Part shown: piece by piece, positions 18,818 to 29,040 of the stretch
How positions within the stretch are numbered: position 1 is the stretch's first letter
Layout: every line of letters starts with the position of its first letter
From: Vallitalea okinawensis
Lineage (GTDB): Bacteria > Bacillota > Clostridia > Lachnospirales > PQDH01
DNA length: 64,000 nucleotides
Assembly (NCBI RefSeq): GCF_002964605.1
Contig: NZ_PQDH01000008.1
Span: 182,902-246,901, forward strand
Direction of reading: 5' to 3'
The notes under the pieces: generated by a model
What the model saw: the letters and a program-made list of their open reading frames with translations, nothing else
Databases searched by the model: none
Told to the model about the DNA's origin: nothing
Program-made: the position numbers and the translations under genes

Positions 18818-20167
18818 TTAATCCTTTCGAATCATTTTAGCGATAAAGAAACCATCTGTCCCATGTTCCTGTGGTAAAAGTTGTACATATCCATTATCAA
18901 TAGTATCACAATCTAAAGATTCAGGCAAATGTTTCTTCAAACTCATACATTCATATGGATAATTCTCAGTGAACCATTTGATATTATCGCTATTCTCCTT
19001 TTTATTGATGGTGCAAGTGCTATAAATTAGAACCCCACCCTTTTTGACATACCTAGCTGCCACACTTAAAATTTTTCTTTGTATCTTAATTAATGATTGA
19101 ATATCATCTAAGTCTTTATTTAATTTAATTTCAGGCTTATTATTAATAATCCCCAACCCCGAACAAGGAGCATCCACAAGTACTTTATCAGCTTTCTCAA
19201 TTAAAGTTTCATCCAAAACTGTTGCATCACCAACCTCAGCTTTTACAGAAGTTATTCCAAGGCGTTCACAATTTTCTACTATTAACTCAATTTTATGAGC
19301 ATGTAAATCTTTGGAAATAATCATACATTGGTCATCAGTCCATTGGGCTATATGAGTTGCCTTACCACCAGGTGCCGAACATAAGTCCAAGATAACATCA
19401 CCTTTATCAGGTGCCATTGCATAAGCGACTAACATAGAACTCTCATCCTGTACAGTAAATAAACCTTCTTCAAAGCCAGGTAGATTAGTAACACTGGATC
19501 CTTTCTTGATGTGAAAGGCTTCTTTCGTGTATTGGCCTCTATCATATTCTACACCTTTCTCATCGAATAAACTTTTCAACTGATCAGGTGTGGTTTTTAA
19601 TGTATTGCATCGAAGAGTCACACCTTTTGGTTGGTTCATTTTATCAAGAAGCTCTTCCAGAGCTCTATAATCCTCTAATTCACTATACCAAATTTCTAGA
19701 AGCCAGATTGGGAATGAATATTTAATGGATAAATACTCTAAAGGTTGCTTTTGGAAATCTGGCAATTTAACTTCTTTATCGCCTCTAGCCACAGATCGGC
19801 ATACCCCATTGACAAACCCTGCCAATCGTCCATATGGTGTTTTCTTGATTAATTTCACAGCTTCATTACAAGCAGCAGAATCTGGTACCTTTTCCATGAA
19901 CAATATCTGATAAATAGACATACGTAAAGTTATGAGAATCAAAGGCTTCATCTTTTTAGTCTTCACCTTTGAGTAAGTATTTATGACATGATCGATGTAA
20001 TAAGTATTCTGTATCGTTCCATATACAATCCTTGTTATAAAACTACGATCTTTTTCTTCTACATCATATTGATTAAAAAATCGATTAATCGTTAAATTAC
20101 TGTAAGCTTCTTCATAATAGACCGCTTTTAAAATATCCACCGCTATCTTTCTAGCATTATAAAACAC
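18818..20167 (-). CDS. rsmB: 16S rRNA (cytosine(967)-C5)-methyltransferase
   Basis: RsmB methylates C967 of 16S rRNA. The 449-aa protein combines an N-terminal NusB-like RNA-binding domain (about 1-140) with a SAM methyltransferase domain: LDLCSAPGGKATHIA, the catalytic VDAPCSGLG and the second Cys in YSTCTI. It ends 4 bp before rlmN. The usual fmt-rsmB-rlmN order is kept, with a zinc peptidase gene inserted between fmt and rsmB. Confidence 0.96.
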   Translation of the reverse strand: MFYNARKIAVDILKAVYYEEAYSNLTINRFFNQYDVEEKDRSFITRIVYGTIQNTYYIDHVINTYSKVKTKKMKPLILITLRMSIYQILFMEKVPDSAACNEAVKLIKKTPYGRLAGFVNGVCRSVARGDKEVKLPDFQKQPLEYLSIKYSFPIWLLEIWYSELEDYRALEELLDKMNQPKGVTLRCNTLKTTPDQLKSLFDEKGVEYDRGQYTKEAFHIKKGSSVTNLPGFEEGLFTVQDESSMLVAYAMAPDKGDVILDLCSAPGGKATHIAQWTDDQCMIISKDLHAHKIELIVENCERLGITSVKAEVGDATVLDETLIEKADKVLVDAPCSGLGIINNKPEIKLNKDLDDIQSLIKIQRKILSVAARYVKKGGVLIYSTCTINKKENSDNIKWFTENYPYECMSLKKHLPESLDCDTIDNGYVQLLPQEHGTDGFFIAKMIRKD

Positions 20168-20235
20168 GTTTACAATACTCCTTTCCTGCTCTACAAAGCA
20201 AAGAGCGTTACCAAAGTAACGCCCCTCTAGTTAAT

Positions 20236-20928
20236 CTAATCTCTATTTCCAAATAAAATAATTAACCTTATAAATGATAGGAATGTTGCTACTGCTGCTG
20301 CTACATATGTCATAGCTGCTGCAGACAACACTTTCTTGGCTTGCTCAGTTTCATCTTGAGACAAGTAATTATGGCTACTTAATATTTGAAGTGCCCTACT
20401 TGAAGCATTAAACTCAACAGGTAATGTTACCACTTGGAATAATAGTACAGCCCCAAATAAAATGACTCCAATTTGAACCAATGGTCCTGCAAACAAAAGC
20501 CCTAATAGAATAATAGGGAATGCTAACTTTGAACCTAAGTTAGCAGCAGGCAAAATAGCATTACGTATGGTTAGAAACGCATAGTTCTTTTGATGTTGAA
20601 TAGCATGACCTACCTCATGGGCTGCAACACCAATAGCCGCAACTGAGCGACTGGCATAAACTGAATCGGATAGACGTAACACTTTATTTCTTGGATCATA
20701 ATGGTCCGATAAGTTCCCACGAATATGTTCAATCCGTACATCAAATAAACCTGCATTATCAAGAATTTTTCTAGCAATCTCTGCACCTGTATAGCCGCTA
20801 AAACTTGTGACTTGACTATACTTAGTAAAAGTACCTTTAACTTTTGCCTGTGCAGCCAATGAAAGAACCATTCCAATTAAAATTAAAAAATATGTTGGAT
20901 CATAAAACATATAAAACATATTATACAT
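20236..20928 (-). CDS. Membrane zinc metallopeptidase (YugP family)
   Basis: A 230-aa membrane protein with the zinc-protease motif HEVGHAIQH (HExxH at 104-108) and hydrophobic segments at about 10-27, 130-175 and 205-225. The SRALQIL stretch and the DETEQAKKVLSAAAMTYVAAA end are typical of YugP (DUF2268-like naming varies; Pfam Zn_peptidase_2). The substrate is unknown. Its place between fmt and rsmB is common in Clostridia and suggests a housekeeping quality-control role, which is inference. Confidence 0.92.
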   Translation of the reverse strand: MYNMFYMFYDPTYFLILIGMVLSLAAQAKVKGTFTKYSQVTSFSGYTGAEIARKILDNAGLFDVRIEHIRGNLSDHYDPRNKVLRLSDSVYASRSVAAIGVAAHEVGHAIQHQKNYAFLTIRNAILPAANLGSKLAFPIILLGLLFAGPLVQIGVILFGAVLLFQVVTLPVEFNASSRALQILSSHNYLSQDETEQAKKVLSAAAMTYVAAAVATFLSFIRLIILFGNRD

Positions 20929-20941
20929 AAGTTACCACTCC

Positions 20942-21883
20942 TTAGACATTTACTCCTAATACAGTTGTAGTATCTACTTGATAACCCTTCAAAAATTCTT
21001 TAACAGGCATGCGTTTTCTACCTTGTAATTGAACAGTACAGATTTTAACTAAGCCATGTCCTGTTTTAACAATTAGATTATCATTTTCAATATCTACAAT
21101 TTGTCCTGGTAACCCCTCAATATCTTTTTCATGAACAGCCTTAGCTCCCCAAACCTTTAGAATCTTACCATCTAAATAAGTGTAGGCACTTGGCCAAGGA
21201 TTAAGACCTCTGATGAGATTAACTATCTCTTCATTACTTTTTCCCCAATGGATCAAACCATCTTTCTTTTTTAAGATTGTTGCATATGTGGATAAAGCAT
21301 CATCTTGTTTCTCTCTAGGTGCTTCATTCTTCTCAATGAGTTTTAGGGTATCAATGAGCACTTTAGCACCTACAACAGACATTTTATCATGTAAACTACC
21401 TGCTGTATCTTCATCAAGGATAGCAATCTCTTCTTTTAAAATCATATCCCCTGTATCCAACCCAACATCCATGTACATAGTTGTAACACCTGTTACATGT
21501 TCACCATCAATGATAGATCTTTGAATTGGTGCTGCTCCTCTGTACTTAGGTAGCAAGGAACCATGAACATTAATACAACCATATTTAGGAATATCAAGCA
21601 CTTCCCTAGGAAGAATTTGACCATAAGCTATCACAACGATAACATCAGGCTTCATCTCCTTGAGTTTTGCGATAGTCCCCTCTTCTTTTCTTAATTTTTC
21701 TGGTTGAAAAACTGGAATATTATATTTTAAAGCAACTTCCTTCACCGGTGAAGGTGTCACTTTGTTACCTCTACCTCTAGGTCGATCTGGCTGAGTTAAC
21801 ACAGTTACCACATCATACTCCTCAATTAAAGCCTCTAATGTAGGAACTGCAAAATCTGGAGTTCCCATAAATACAACTTTCAT
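20942..21883 (-). CDS. fmt: Methionyl-tRNA formyltransferase
   Basis: Formylates Met-tRNAi using 10-formyl-tetrahydrofolate to make the initiator. The 313-aa protein has the N-terminal KVVFMGTPDFAVP, the catalytic region NVHGSLLPKYRGAAPI (His108) and MDVGLDTGD, and a C-terminal tRNA-binding domain from about 205. It forms the classical def-fmt pair with the deformylase gene 51 bp upstream. Confidence 0.98.
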   Translation of the reverse strand: MKVVFMGTPDFAVPTLEALIEEYDVVTVLTQPDRPRGRGNKVTPSPVKEVALKYNIPVFQPEKLRKEEGTIAKLKEMKPDVIVVIAYGQILPREVLDIPKYGCINVHGSLLPKYRGAAPIQRSIIDGEHVTGVTTMYMDVGLDTGDMILKEEIAILDEDTAGSLHDKMSVVGAKVLIDTLKLIEKNEAPREKQDDALSTYATILKKKDGLIHWGKSNEEIVNLIRGLNPWPSAYTYLDGKILKVWGAKAVHEKDIEGLPGQIVDIENDNLIVKTGHGLVKICTVQLQGRKRMPVKEFLKGYQVDTTTVLGVNV

Positions 21884-21934
21884 CTATTGTACACTCCTTT
21901 TATACTTTCCATCGGTCAGATGATTCATTATGCT

Positions 21935-22387
21935 CTAATCGTTTACATAATCAATCACTTTATCAGTAAATAATACGCCGTTTAGATGATCGATCTCATG
22001 ACAAAACGCTCTAGCCAATAGTCCTTTACCTGTCATCTTTTGTTCATTGCCTTCACGGTCAGTAAACTTGACTGTAACTTTAGCAGGTCTATTGACAGTA
22101 CCAGATACACCTGGGATGCTCAAACACCCTTCAATTTCACATTGCTCACCATTTTCAGATGCTATTTCAGGATTAATCATAATAATTGGACCTTCGCCAA
22201 TATCAATGACTATAATTCTTTTCAGAATGCCTATCTGTGGTGCGGCTAAACCAACACCATCGGCCTCATACATAGTATCTAACATATCATCAATAAGTAT
22301 TTGAATTTTTTCATTAATTTCTGTCACAACTTTAGATTTTTTGCTAAGAATGTCATCATTGTCTTTTCTAATTTGTCTTAAAGCCAT
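21935..22387 (-). CDS. def: Peptide deformylase
   Basis: Removes the formyl group from new proteins; a metal-dependent cytoplasmic enzyme. All three motifs are present: GVGLAAPQ at 44-51, EGCLS at 86-90 (metal ligand C88) and HEIDH at 130-134. I take ATG 22,387 (MALRQIRK, 150 aa), which follows GGAGGG closely; an in-frame TTG six codons earlier lies inside that ribosome binding site. It is followed by fmt. Confidence 0.97.
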   Translation of the reverse strand: MALRQIRKDNDDILSKKSKVVTEINEKIQILIDDMLDTMYEADGVGLAAPQIGILKRIIVIDIGEGPIIMINPEIASENGEQCEIEGCLSIPGVSGTVNRPAKVTVKFTDREGNEQKMTGKGLLARAFCHEIDHLNGVLFTDKVIDYVND

Positions 22388-22432
22388 TTTAACCCTCCTC
22401 TCCAATTCTATCAGCTAAACTTATTACCTCAT

Positions 22433-24643
22433 TTAATGTATGATTAAAGGATTTAGGTCGTACAATAAAGTTACTGATTTATTATATTTATAAAAAACTT
22501 TCATACAGTACTCAGCATAGTTTTTTAAACGTCCGTAATCTTTATGCTTAACAATTATATGCCATCTGTAATTATTTTTCAACTTACTTAAGTTAGCCGG
22601 TGCAGGTCCGATTATTTCAAACCCCTTAGTCGCACCATAATATTGCAAGATACTATATAACGTCTGAATGGACTCAACAACCAATTTTTCTGAATGATGC
22701 TGAATGAGAAAAGTAAGGATATTTGTAAATGGTGGATAGTCCATATTCTCTCTAAATAAGATCTCTTGTTGATAAAAAAGATCATAATCTTGATATAACG
22801 CTGCCTGAACGGCATAATTTTCGGGACTATAGGTTTGTATAATCACCTCACCAGGATATTTGTTTCTCCCAGCACGACCAGCAACTTGTGTTAACAGTTG
22901 AAATGTTCTTTCAGCCGCTCTAAAATCAGAACTGTATAGAGACATATCTGCTGCGATTACACCAACTAGCGTTACATTAGGAAAGTCCAAACCTTTTGCA
23001 ATCATCTGTGTACCAATTAATATATCCGCTTTTCCTGCTTTAAAATCATGATAATACTTTTCGTGTGCATTCTTTTTCGTTGTCGTATCTAGATCCATTC
23101 TTAAAATTCGTGCAGTAGGAAATGTTTTCTCAATTAAGTACTCAATTTTTTGAGTACCTACGCCAAAATACTTAATGTACTTCGATTGGCATGAAGGACA
23201 TTTTTCATGAATCCCAACTTTGAGACCACAATGATGACATTGCATCTTATGGTCGCTTCTATGGTATGTGTAAGGTAAATCACAATTGGGACATTTCAAA
23301 ACAAATCCGCAACTTCGACAGGAAACAAAAGTTGAATGCCCTCTTCTGTTCAAAAATAAAATAATTTGCTGACCTTTTTCTAGTCGATCTTCTATGGCTT
23401 CATGTAAAGAACGGCTAAATACATTCTTGTTGCCATTTTCAAGTTCAATGCGCATGTCCACTAATTCTACTTTTGGCATGGCTCCAGCCACACGTTTTTG
23501 CATGGCTAAATAGCTCATATTGCCCTTGGATGCTTCATAAAAGGTGTTTACAGAAGGTGTTGCCGAACCTAATAATAGAACTCCGTTTTGCATTTCACAG
23601 CGTTTCTTTGCTACCTCTATCGTATTATACTTAGGATGAGTTTCCGATTTATAAGATAGCTCATGTTCTTCATCAATAATAACAATACCTAATTGACTAA
23701 AAGGTGCGAAAACTGCAGATCTTGGTCCTAGAACAACTTTTATTTGCCCATCTCTCGCGCCCTTCCAAACAGTAAGTCTCTCAGTTTGATTTAAGCGGCT
23801 ATGGGTTACACCCACTAAGCTTCCAAACCTGCTTTTGAACTTGTGAACCATCTGAGGTGTTAAGGCGATTTCTGGCACCAATACAATCGCTTCTTTTCCT
23901 TGGTGTAAGACCTCTTCGATAAGCTGCATATATACTTCTGTCTTACCACTTCCAGTAACACCTTGAAGTAAATACTGGCTAAATTTATTTTCACATATTG
24001 ACGAAATAATTTTATTATAAACTTTTTGTTGCTCATACCCTAAGGTTAAAGGCTCTTCCAACAAGAATTCTTCGTCATCATCTTCTTTATCTCCAGGTTC
24101 GCTATAACGAATAATTCCCTTCTTTAGCAACGTATTAATAACCGATGCTGGTATCATTCCCTTTAGACTCTTTACATTTGTTACACCATGACAATAAAGG
24201 TAATGAAGCAATTCATACTGGCGTTTATAACCACGTTTCTTAACTTCCTCTATAACTTTATCAATAGTATTGTAATCAGCTATGTCTAGATAGCGTTCTG
24301 CATTAATTAATTGTTTTGGAATGATGGTCTGTAAACATGAGGAAAGAGTAGCTAAATAACGATCTTTCATCCACCTAGCTAAAAGGATTAATTCTTCACT
24401 AATAGCTTCTTCCTCATCCAACACTTCTTTAATGGTCTTGACCTTATCTTCTTCCCATGAAAGATGTTGACCTATACCAATTATATATCCTGTTTCATAA
24501 CGATTCCCATATCCAAATGGAACGCTGACACGTTTACCTACTTGTGCTTTTTGAATCAATTCAGTAGGAATTTTATATTGAAAAATCTTATCTAACGTTG
24601 CAACGTTGATGGATATGATCACATCAGCATAGGTATTTTGCAT
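22433..24643 (-). CDS. priA: Primosomal protein N' (replication restart helicase PriA)
   Basis: PriA recognises abandoned forks and reloads the replicative helicase. The 736-aa protein has an N-terminal DNA-binding domain, Walker A GVTGSGKT at 228-235, DEEH at 324-327, and a zinc-binding insertion of paired Cys (CRSCG, CPNC, CHHC, CPSC at roughly 440-490). Helicase motifs GTQMIAKGLDFPNVTLVG and QVAGRAGR follow. The conserved order gmk-rpoZ-priA-def-fmt is complete here. Confidence 0.98.
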   Translation of the reverse strand: MQNTYADVIISINVATLDKIFQYKIPTELIQKAQVGKRVSVPFGYGNRYETGYIIGIGQHLSWEEDKVKTIKEVLDEEEAISEELILLARWMKDRYLATLSSCLQTIIPKQLINAERYLDIADYNTIDKVIEEVKKRGYKRQYELLHYLYCHGVTNVKSLKGMIPASVINTLLKKGIIRYSEPGDKEDDDEEFLLEEPLTLGYEQQKVYNKIISSICENKFSQYLLQGVTGSGKTEVYMQLIEEVLHQGKEAIVLVPEIALTPQMVHKFKSRFGSLVGVTHSRLNQTERLTVWKGARDGQIKVVLGPRSAVFAPFSQLGIVIIDEEHELSYKSETHPKYNTIEVAKKRCEMQNGVLLLGSATPSVNTFYEASKGNMSYLAMQKRVAGAMPKVELVDMRIELENGNKNVFSRSLHEAIEDRLEKGQQIILFLNRRGHSTFVSCRSCGFVLKCPNCDLPYTYHRSDHKMQCHHCGLKVGIHEKCPSCQSKYIKYFGVGTQKIEYLIEKTFPTARILRMDLDTTTKKNAHEKYYHDFKAGKADILIGTQMIAKGLDFPNVTLVGVIAADMSLYSSDFRAAERTFQLLTQVAGRAGRNKYPGEVIIQTYSPENYAVQAALYQDYDLFYQQEILFRENMDYPPFTNILTFLIQHHSEKLVVESIQTLYSILQYYGATKGFEIIGPAPANLSKLKNNYRWHIIVKHKDYGRLKNYAEYCMKVFYKYNKSVTLLYDLNPLIIH

Positions 24644-24655
24644 GAAAACTCATTC

Positions 24656-24889
24656 CTATTCATCTACTCTAAATAAATTTAATTTACCGTCTTTCATTTC
24701 ATTAACTGCTACACTTAATGGTTTTTTACCTTGCACGTTAACTAATGCTTCATCACCTTGTATAATTTGACGTGCTCTTTTAGCTGTGGCGATTACAATT
24801 GAGTAACGGCTTTTTATAGCTTCATCACCATTTCTCTTAATCTCCTCATTAATAGTTTCCATTAATTCCGTATAAGATGGATGTAACAT
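24656..24889 (-). CDS. rpoZ: DNA-directed RNA polymerase omega subunit
   Basis: A 77-aa RNA polymerase assembly subunit. It carries the omega-family core SRYSIVIATAKRARQI (about 36-51) and the start LHPSYTEL. It lies 12 bp before priA and after gmk, the usual place. Upstream (24,905-24,931) a 9-base unit resembling ATTTCTATA is repeated three times. Confidence 0.95.
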   Translation of the reverse strand: MLHPSYTELMETINEEIKRNGDEAIKSRYSIVIATAKRARQIIQGDEALVNVQGKKPLSVAVNEMKDGKLNLFRVDE

Positions 24890-25021
24890 TTAATCGACTC
24901 CTTCATTTCTATAATTTCTATAATTTCTATATGACTTTTTATCAGGTCAAAGCCACAAATCACTAAGTGATATTTTCTTCACACTTGCTTATATGATTTT
25001 GATCAAATTTCTCTATTCTTA

Positions 25022-25651
25022 TTATTCAGAGAGTACAGTCATAAATTGCTCTTTTAAGCGTTCAGGTAATTCCATAGCATTCTTCACATGCATGTGTTCA
25101 GATACAACAATGGTATGAATATCTTTTGCACATTGTTTTACATCTTCATTTATAACAATATAATCGTAATCTTTAATCATGTCAACCTCTTCATAGGCTC
25201 TTTGAATACGTTTTTGAACTACTTCAGAGGTTTCAGTCCCCCTACCTATAAGACGCTTCTTCAATTCGTTAATACTTGGAGCAGTAACAAAAATTAATAT
25301 TGCTTCGGGGCATTGTTCTAAAATTTTAAATGCTCCCTGAACTTCTATTTCTAAGATGACGTCTTTCCCTTCATTAATGCGCTCATAAACGAAGTCTTTT
25401 GGCGTTCCATAATAATGATTACAATATTCTGCCCACTCAAAAAATTTTTCTTTTTTGATCTTCTCTTCAAAATCCTCTTTGTCTATAAAAAAGTAATGCT
25501 CTCCATTTCTTTCATTCATACGTGGTTGTCTTGTAGTTGCAGAAATAGATAAAGCATAGTCGTATTGTTCAACTAATTCTTTAACAACTGTTCCCTTCCC
25601 TGCTCCAGAAAATCCAGAAATAACGATTAGTAAACCTTTGTGACTGTTCAT
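25022..25651 (-). CDS. gmk: Guanylate kinase
   Basis: Phosphorylates GMP to GDP. The 209-aa protein has the P-loop GFSGAGKG at 13-20, the GMP-binding STTRQPR-type segment (here ISATTRQPR followed by NGEHYFF) and the LID region RGTETSE. I start at ATG 25,651 because GGAGG precedes it by 5 nt; an in-frame start ten codons earlier would include that site. remA ends 5 bp upstream of the longer frame, so the genes are tightly packed. Confidence 0.97.
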   Translation of the reverse strand: MNSHKGLLIVISGFSGAGKGTVVKELVEQYDYALSISATTRQPRMNERNGEHYFFIDKEDFEEKIKKEKFFEWAEYCNHYYGTPKDFVYERINEGKDVILEIEVQGAFKILEQCPEAILIFVTAPSINELKKRLIGRGTETSEVVQKRIQRAYEEVDMIKDYDYIVINEDVKQCAKDIHTIVVSEHMHVKNAMELPERLKEQFMTVLSE

Positions 25652-25686
25652 AATATCCTCCTCGTAACTTAAGCAAATCATTTTCT

Positions 25687-25968
25687 CTAAAGTTCCGTTG
25701 AACCTAATCCCTCAGAAGTAGGTTTATCTTTACTATTTAACCGATGTGCTACTGTTTCTGGCTGAACAGCAGATAATATGACATGGTCACTATCAGCAAT
25801 AAGAACTGCTCTTGTACGACGTCCATAAGTGGCATCGATTAACATTCCCTTTTCCCTAGCTTCTTGAATAATTCTCTTAATAGGAGCCGATTCTGGACTA
25901 ACTATTGCTATTAATCGATTGGCTGCAACAATATTACCAAAGCCGATGTTGATTAGCTTAATAGCCAT
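25687..25968 (-). CDS. remA: Extracellular matrix regulator RemA
   Basis: A 93-aa DUF370 protein. In B. subtilis RemA is a ring-shaped DNA-binding activator of biofilm-matrix and osmoprotection genes. The signature [20 protein letters not shown] begins at residue 3, and [27 protein letters not shown] follows. Its location between yicC and gmk is the conserved one. The C-terminus is a short polar tail. Confidence 0.96.
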   Translation of the reverse strand: MAIKLINIGFGNIVAANRLIAIVSPESAPIKRIIQEAREKGMLIDATYGRRTRAVLIADSDHVILSAVQPETVAHRLNSKDKPTSEGLGSTEL

Positions 25969-25986
25969 GTAAAACCACCTCTTACC

Positions 25987-26874
25987 CTATTCGATATTTT
26001 GTATTTGTTCTCGTATTTTTTCAATTTCTGCTTTTAATTCTATAGCAAACCCTGTGATTTGTAAATCATTAGCTTTAGAACCGATCGTATTCGCTTCTCT
26101 ATTCATCTCCTGAGCAAGAAAATCTAATTTACGTCCAACTGATCCCTTAGCTTGTAATGTACTTCTTACCTGCTTGATATGACTTTCAAGACGAACGAGT
26201 TCTTCATCAATAGCGCAACGATCAGCAAATACTGCGACTTCTTGAGCTATGCGATTTTCATCAACTGTATTATCTGATAATAATTCTTGTAGCCGACTAT
26301 TAAGTCGCTCACGGTATTCTGTAACAACTAATGGTGATCTTTCTTCTATCTGTTTCGTTAACTCTTGCATATGATCTAATTTAGTATTTAAATCTAGGAC
26401 TAAAGATGCCCCTTCTTTTTTACGCATTGCAATAACATTCTCAACTGCCTGAGTAATTGCAGTACTGAGAACCTCCCAAATGAGCTCTTCATCATATTTT
26501 TGTTCTTCTAATTTAAGAACTTCTGGGAAGCGTGAAAGAATGGATAAGTTTAAATCATTTTTAATACCGTACTCTTCACCTATTAAGCCAAGTTTATCTT
26601 TATATTCTTTTAAAAGTGGACCGTTCACTTTTACGCTACTGGACTCTTCAGATTGGTCTTCATAACTAATATAAACATCAATTTTTCCTCTTGAGATATA
26701 TTTTTTCAATAAGTTTTTAACTTCAGATTCTAAAAAACTAAATTTCTTAGTCATTTTTATGTTAAAATCGCCGTATCTATGGTTAACTGTCTTCACTTCA
26801 ACAGTAAACTTCTTATTCTCTTTCATATGTTCACCACGGCCGAACCCTGTCATACTTTTTATCATCATTCTCAT
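25987..26874 (-). CDS. yicC: YicC/YloC family endoribonuclease
   Basis: A 295-aa member of the YicC family, shown in Escherichia coli to be an endoribonuclease. It has the family start IKSMTGFGRGE, VEVKTVNHR soon after, and the C-terminal DUF1732 half with VGRKLDFLAQEMNREANTIGSKAND. Three close in-frame ATGs exist; the one at 26,865 gives the usual MIKSMTG start, so the true N-terminus may be three codons shorter than given. It is the first gene of the 14-kb housekeeping operon. Confidence 0.94.
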   Translation of the reverse strand: MRMMIKSMTGFGRGEHMKENKKFTVEVKTVNHRYGDFNIKMTKKFSFLESEVKNLLKKYISRGKIDVYISYEDQSEESSSVKVNGPLLKEYKDKLGLIGEEYGIKNDLNLSILSRFPEVLKLEEQKYDEELIWEVLSTAITQAVENVIAMRKKEGASLVLDLNTKLDHMQELTKQIEERSPLVVTEYRERLNSRLQELLSDNTVDENRIAQEVAVFADRCAIDEELVRLESHIKQVRSTLQAKGSVGRKLDFLAQEMNREANTIGSKANDLQITGFAIELKAEIEKIREQIQNIE

Positions 26875-26965
26875 CTCTTTTCTTTTAACATAAATATGTC
26901 AATCAATATATCAAGCTTTTCAATTCATCCTTATTATTTGATTGTACTTTATATCCTATCCTTGT

Positions 26966-26994
26966 ATTATAAACTACTCTTAAACTAACGTCAA
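26966..26994 (-). promoter_or_regulatory. Sigma-A-type promoter of the yicC-thiN operon
   Basis: Minus strand TTGACG (26,989-26,994), 17-nt spacer, perfect TATAAT (26,966-26,971). It lies about 90 bp before yicC. No strong internal terminator was seen before the one after thiN. Confidence 0.8.
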
Positions 26995-27014
26995 CAAGTA
27001 TACCTGTTAACAAT

Positions 27015-27043
27015 TTGAAAATAATACACATAAGTGATATACT
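27015..27043 (+). promoter_or_regulatory. Sigma-A-type promoter of rqcH
   Basis: TTGAAA (27,015-27,020), 17-nt spacer, TATACT (27,038-27,043), divergent from and close to the yicC promoter. The transcript would have a leader of about 150 nt without recognisable structure. Confidence 0.7.
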
Positions 27044-27198
27044 AATTTGGATATCTTAATGAAAAGTTTCATTATAATATGAAAAGGCTTCAATTATTTA
27101 TATTTTAATAAATAATATCAACTTAATAAATGGGCTCTAACTGAATTGTTTACTGTAAATAATCGAGGTTAATAATATAGCATAAAGGAGTGATTCAA

Positions 27199-28953
27199 AT
27201 GGCCTTTGACGGTTTATCTGTATATACCATCGCTCATGAACTGAATAACCTTCTTGCAGAAGCAAGAATTGATAAAATACATCAACCAGAACGTGATGAA
27301 TTAATTATGGCTATACGAAGTAAATCAGGCAACAAGAAATTATTGTTAAGTTGCAGTTCAAGTAACCCACGCATTCATCTAACTGCAATTAAAAAGAATA
27401 ACCCGGATCATCCACCCATGTTTTGCATGTTACTTAGAAAACATTTAGCAGGTGGAAAGCTATTAGACATAAGGCAGGTTGAATTTGACCGAATCATTGA
27501 AATGACCATTGAGAATAAAAATGAAATGGGCGATTTGTGTAAGAAGCGTCTTATCATTGAGATCATGGGTAAGCATAGTAATATCATCTTAGTAGATGAT
27601 GAAAATAATGTTATTGATAGTATCAAACACATTACACCAGATATAAGCTCTGTTCGAGTAATTTTACCTGGGGTATTGTATACTTTACCACCTCAAAATA
27701 AGCTAAACCCAATGGAAGTAAACAATGAATTTAGGGCTTATGAATACTTAAAGCAAAAAACTTCGGAGCTTCATAAAGGTATTTATCAAACTTTTAATGG
27801 CATTAGCCCACAAGTCGCTACTGAAATACTGAGTAGGTCTGGATTAGATGGTTCTATGCATTGCAGCGAGGTAACAGAAATACAATTCCATCAACTTTAT
27901 AGTACCATCAATGATATTATGGATAACTTACAACGTGGGGAATTTGACTTCAGTGTGTATATGAGCAATAGTAAGATGGTTGATTTTTCATCTATTCCTC
28001 TTACTTATTTCTCTGATCATAGTAAAAAAACATTTGATGATTTTTCTACCCTCTTAGAGTATTATTACCGGGAAAAGGATCAATATAATCGTTTAAAGCA
28101 AAAGTCTTATGATTTGAGAAAAATGCTTCATAATAATATTGAACGCTGCTATAAAAAGAAAAATCTCCAAGTTAAACAATTAAAAGATACCAAAAATAGA
28201 GAGCAATACAAACTCTATGGCGAGCTCATTACTGCCCATATATATGCTATCCAAAAGGGTGATGAACAACTAGAAGCTATGAATTACTATTCGGAAGATA
28301 CTGAGACTGTTTCCATTCCATTGAATCCTAACTTCACACCTTCTGAAAATGCTCAAGCTTACTATAAGAAATATAATAAAGCTAAAAGAACTGAAGAAGC
28401 AACTATTGAACAACTAAAACAAACTGATGAAGAAATTGAGTATTTAGAATCATTAATGACCTCTCTTGAGATTGCTGAGAATGAGCAAGACCTGGTCGAT
28501 ATCCGTAGAGAACTTTATAACGAAGGTTATGGTAAGAAACCCAAAGAAAAAGGAAGAAGACAACAGAAATCCAACCCATTGAAATTTATAACTTCTGAAG
28601 GTATCGAGGGCTATGTAGGCAAAAACAATACACAAAATGATCAGTTAACCTTTAAGACTGCAGCAAGTGGGGATCTTTGGTTCCACACTAAGGATATACC
28701 AGGTTCTCATGTGATCTTACGCACCAATTTAGGGGAGTATACAGAGCAAAGTATTTTTGAAGCAGCTACTATTGCAGCCTACTATAGTAAAGCTAAAAAC
28801 TCCAGCACTGTACCCGTTGATTATACTGAAAAGCGGCATGTTAAAAAGCCAAATGGTTCAAAACCCGGCTTCGTGATCTACTTCCAACAGAAGACCTTGT
28901 ATGTAACCCCGGAAGCAGAAACTGTTAATCAGCTTATTAAGTCTGATATCTGA
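27199..28953 (+). CDS. rqcH: Rqc2 homologue RqcH (NFACT family, formerly FbpA)
   Basis: RqcH binds obstructed 50S subunits with peptidyl-tRNA and recruits tRNA-Ala to add alanine tails that mark stalled peptides for degradation. The 584-aa protein has NFACT-N (1-200), a helix-hairpin region, a long coiled coil (about 290-420) and the NFACT-R domain containing SGDLWFHTKDIPGSHVIL (the Asp-Trp motif region) near 485. I start at ATG 27,199, 8 nt after AAGGAG; the in-frame GTG at 27,190 overlaps that site. Confidence 0.96.
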   Translation: MAFDGLSVYTIAHELNNLLAEARIDKIHQPERDELIMAIRSKSGNKKLLLSCSSSNPRIHLTAIKKNNPDHPPMFCMLLRKHLAGGKLLDIRQVEFDRIIEMTIENKNEMGDLCKKRLIIEIMGKHSNIILVDDENNVIDSIKHITPDISSVRVILPGVLYTLPPQNKLNPMEVNNEFRAYEYLKQKTSELHKGIYQTFNGISPQVATEILSRSGLDGSMHCSEVTEIQFHQLYSTINDIMDNLQRGEFDFSVYMSNSKMVDFSSIPLTYFSDHSKKTFDDFSTLLEYYYREKDQYNRLKQKSYDLRKMLHNNIERCYKKKNLQVKQLKDTKNREQYKLYGELITAHIYAIQKGDEQLEAMNYYSEDTETVSIPLNPNFTPSENAQAYYKKYNKAKRTEEATIEQLKQTDEEIEYLESLMTSLEIAENEQDLVDIRRELYNEGYGKKPKEKGRRQQKSNPLKFITSEGIEGYVGKNNTQNDQLTFKTAASGDLWFHTKDIPGSHVILRTNLGEYTEQSIFEAATIAAYYSKAKNSSTVPVDYTEKRHVKKPNGSKPGFVIYFQQKTLYVTPEAETVNQLIKSDI

Positions 28954-28956
28954 TAT

Positions 28957-28985
28957 AAAAGCACTCTATATGGGTGCTTTTGTTA
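28957..28985 (+). terminator. rqcH terminator
   Basis: AAAAGCAC pairs with GTGCTTTT across TCTATATGG, with a T-rich tail, directly after the rqcH stop codon. Confidence 0.8.
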
Positions 28986-29040
28986 TACATTCTATTCTTT
29001 CAGCTCTTAGGTAGCTTATAACCATGGTATTCTCAATTGA

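Noticed and set aside
20610..20876. 88-codon minus-strand ORF inside the zinc peptidase gene
   Set aside because: It is a shadow in another frame of a gene with a clear HExxH motif and has no ribosome binding site.
24905..24931. Three tandem ATTTCTATA-like units before rpoZ as a CRISPR-like or regulatory repeat
   Set aside because: Only three short AT-rich units without spacers; likely slippage or chance.
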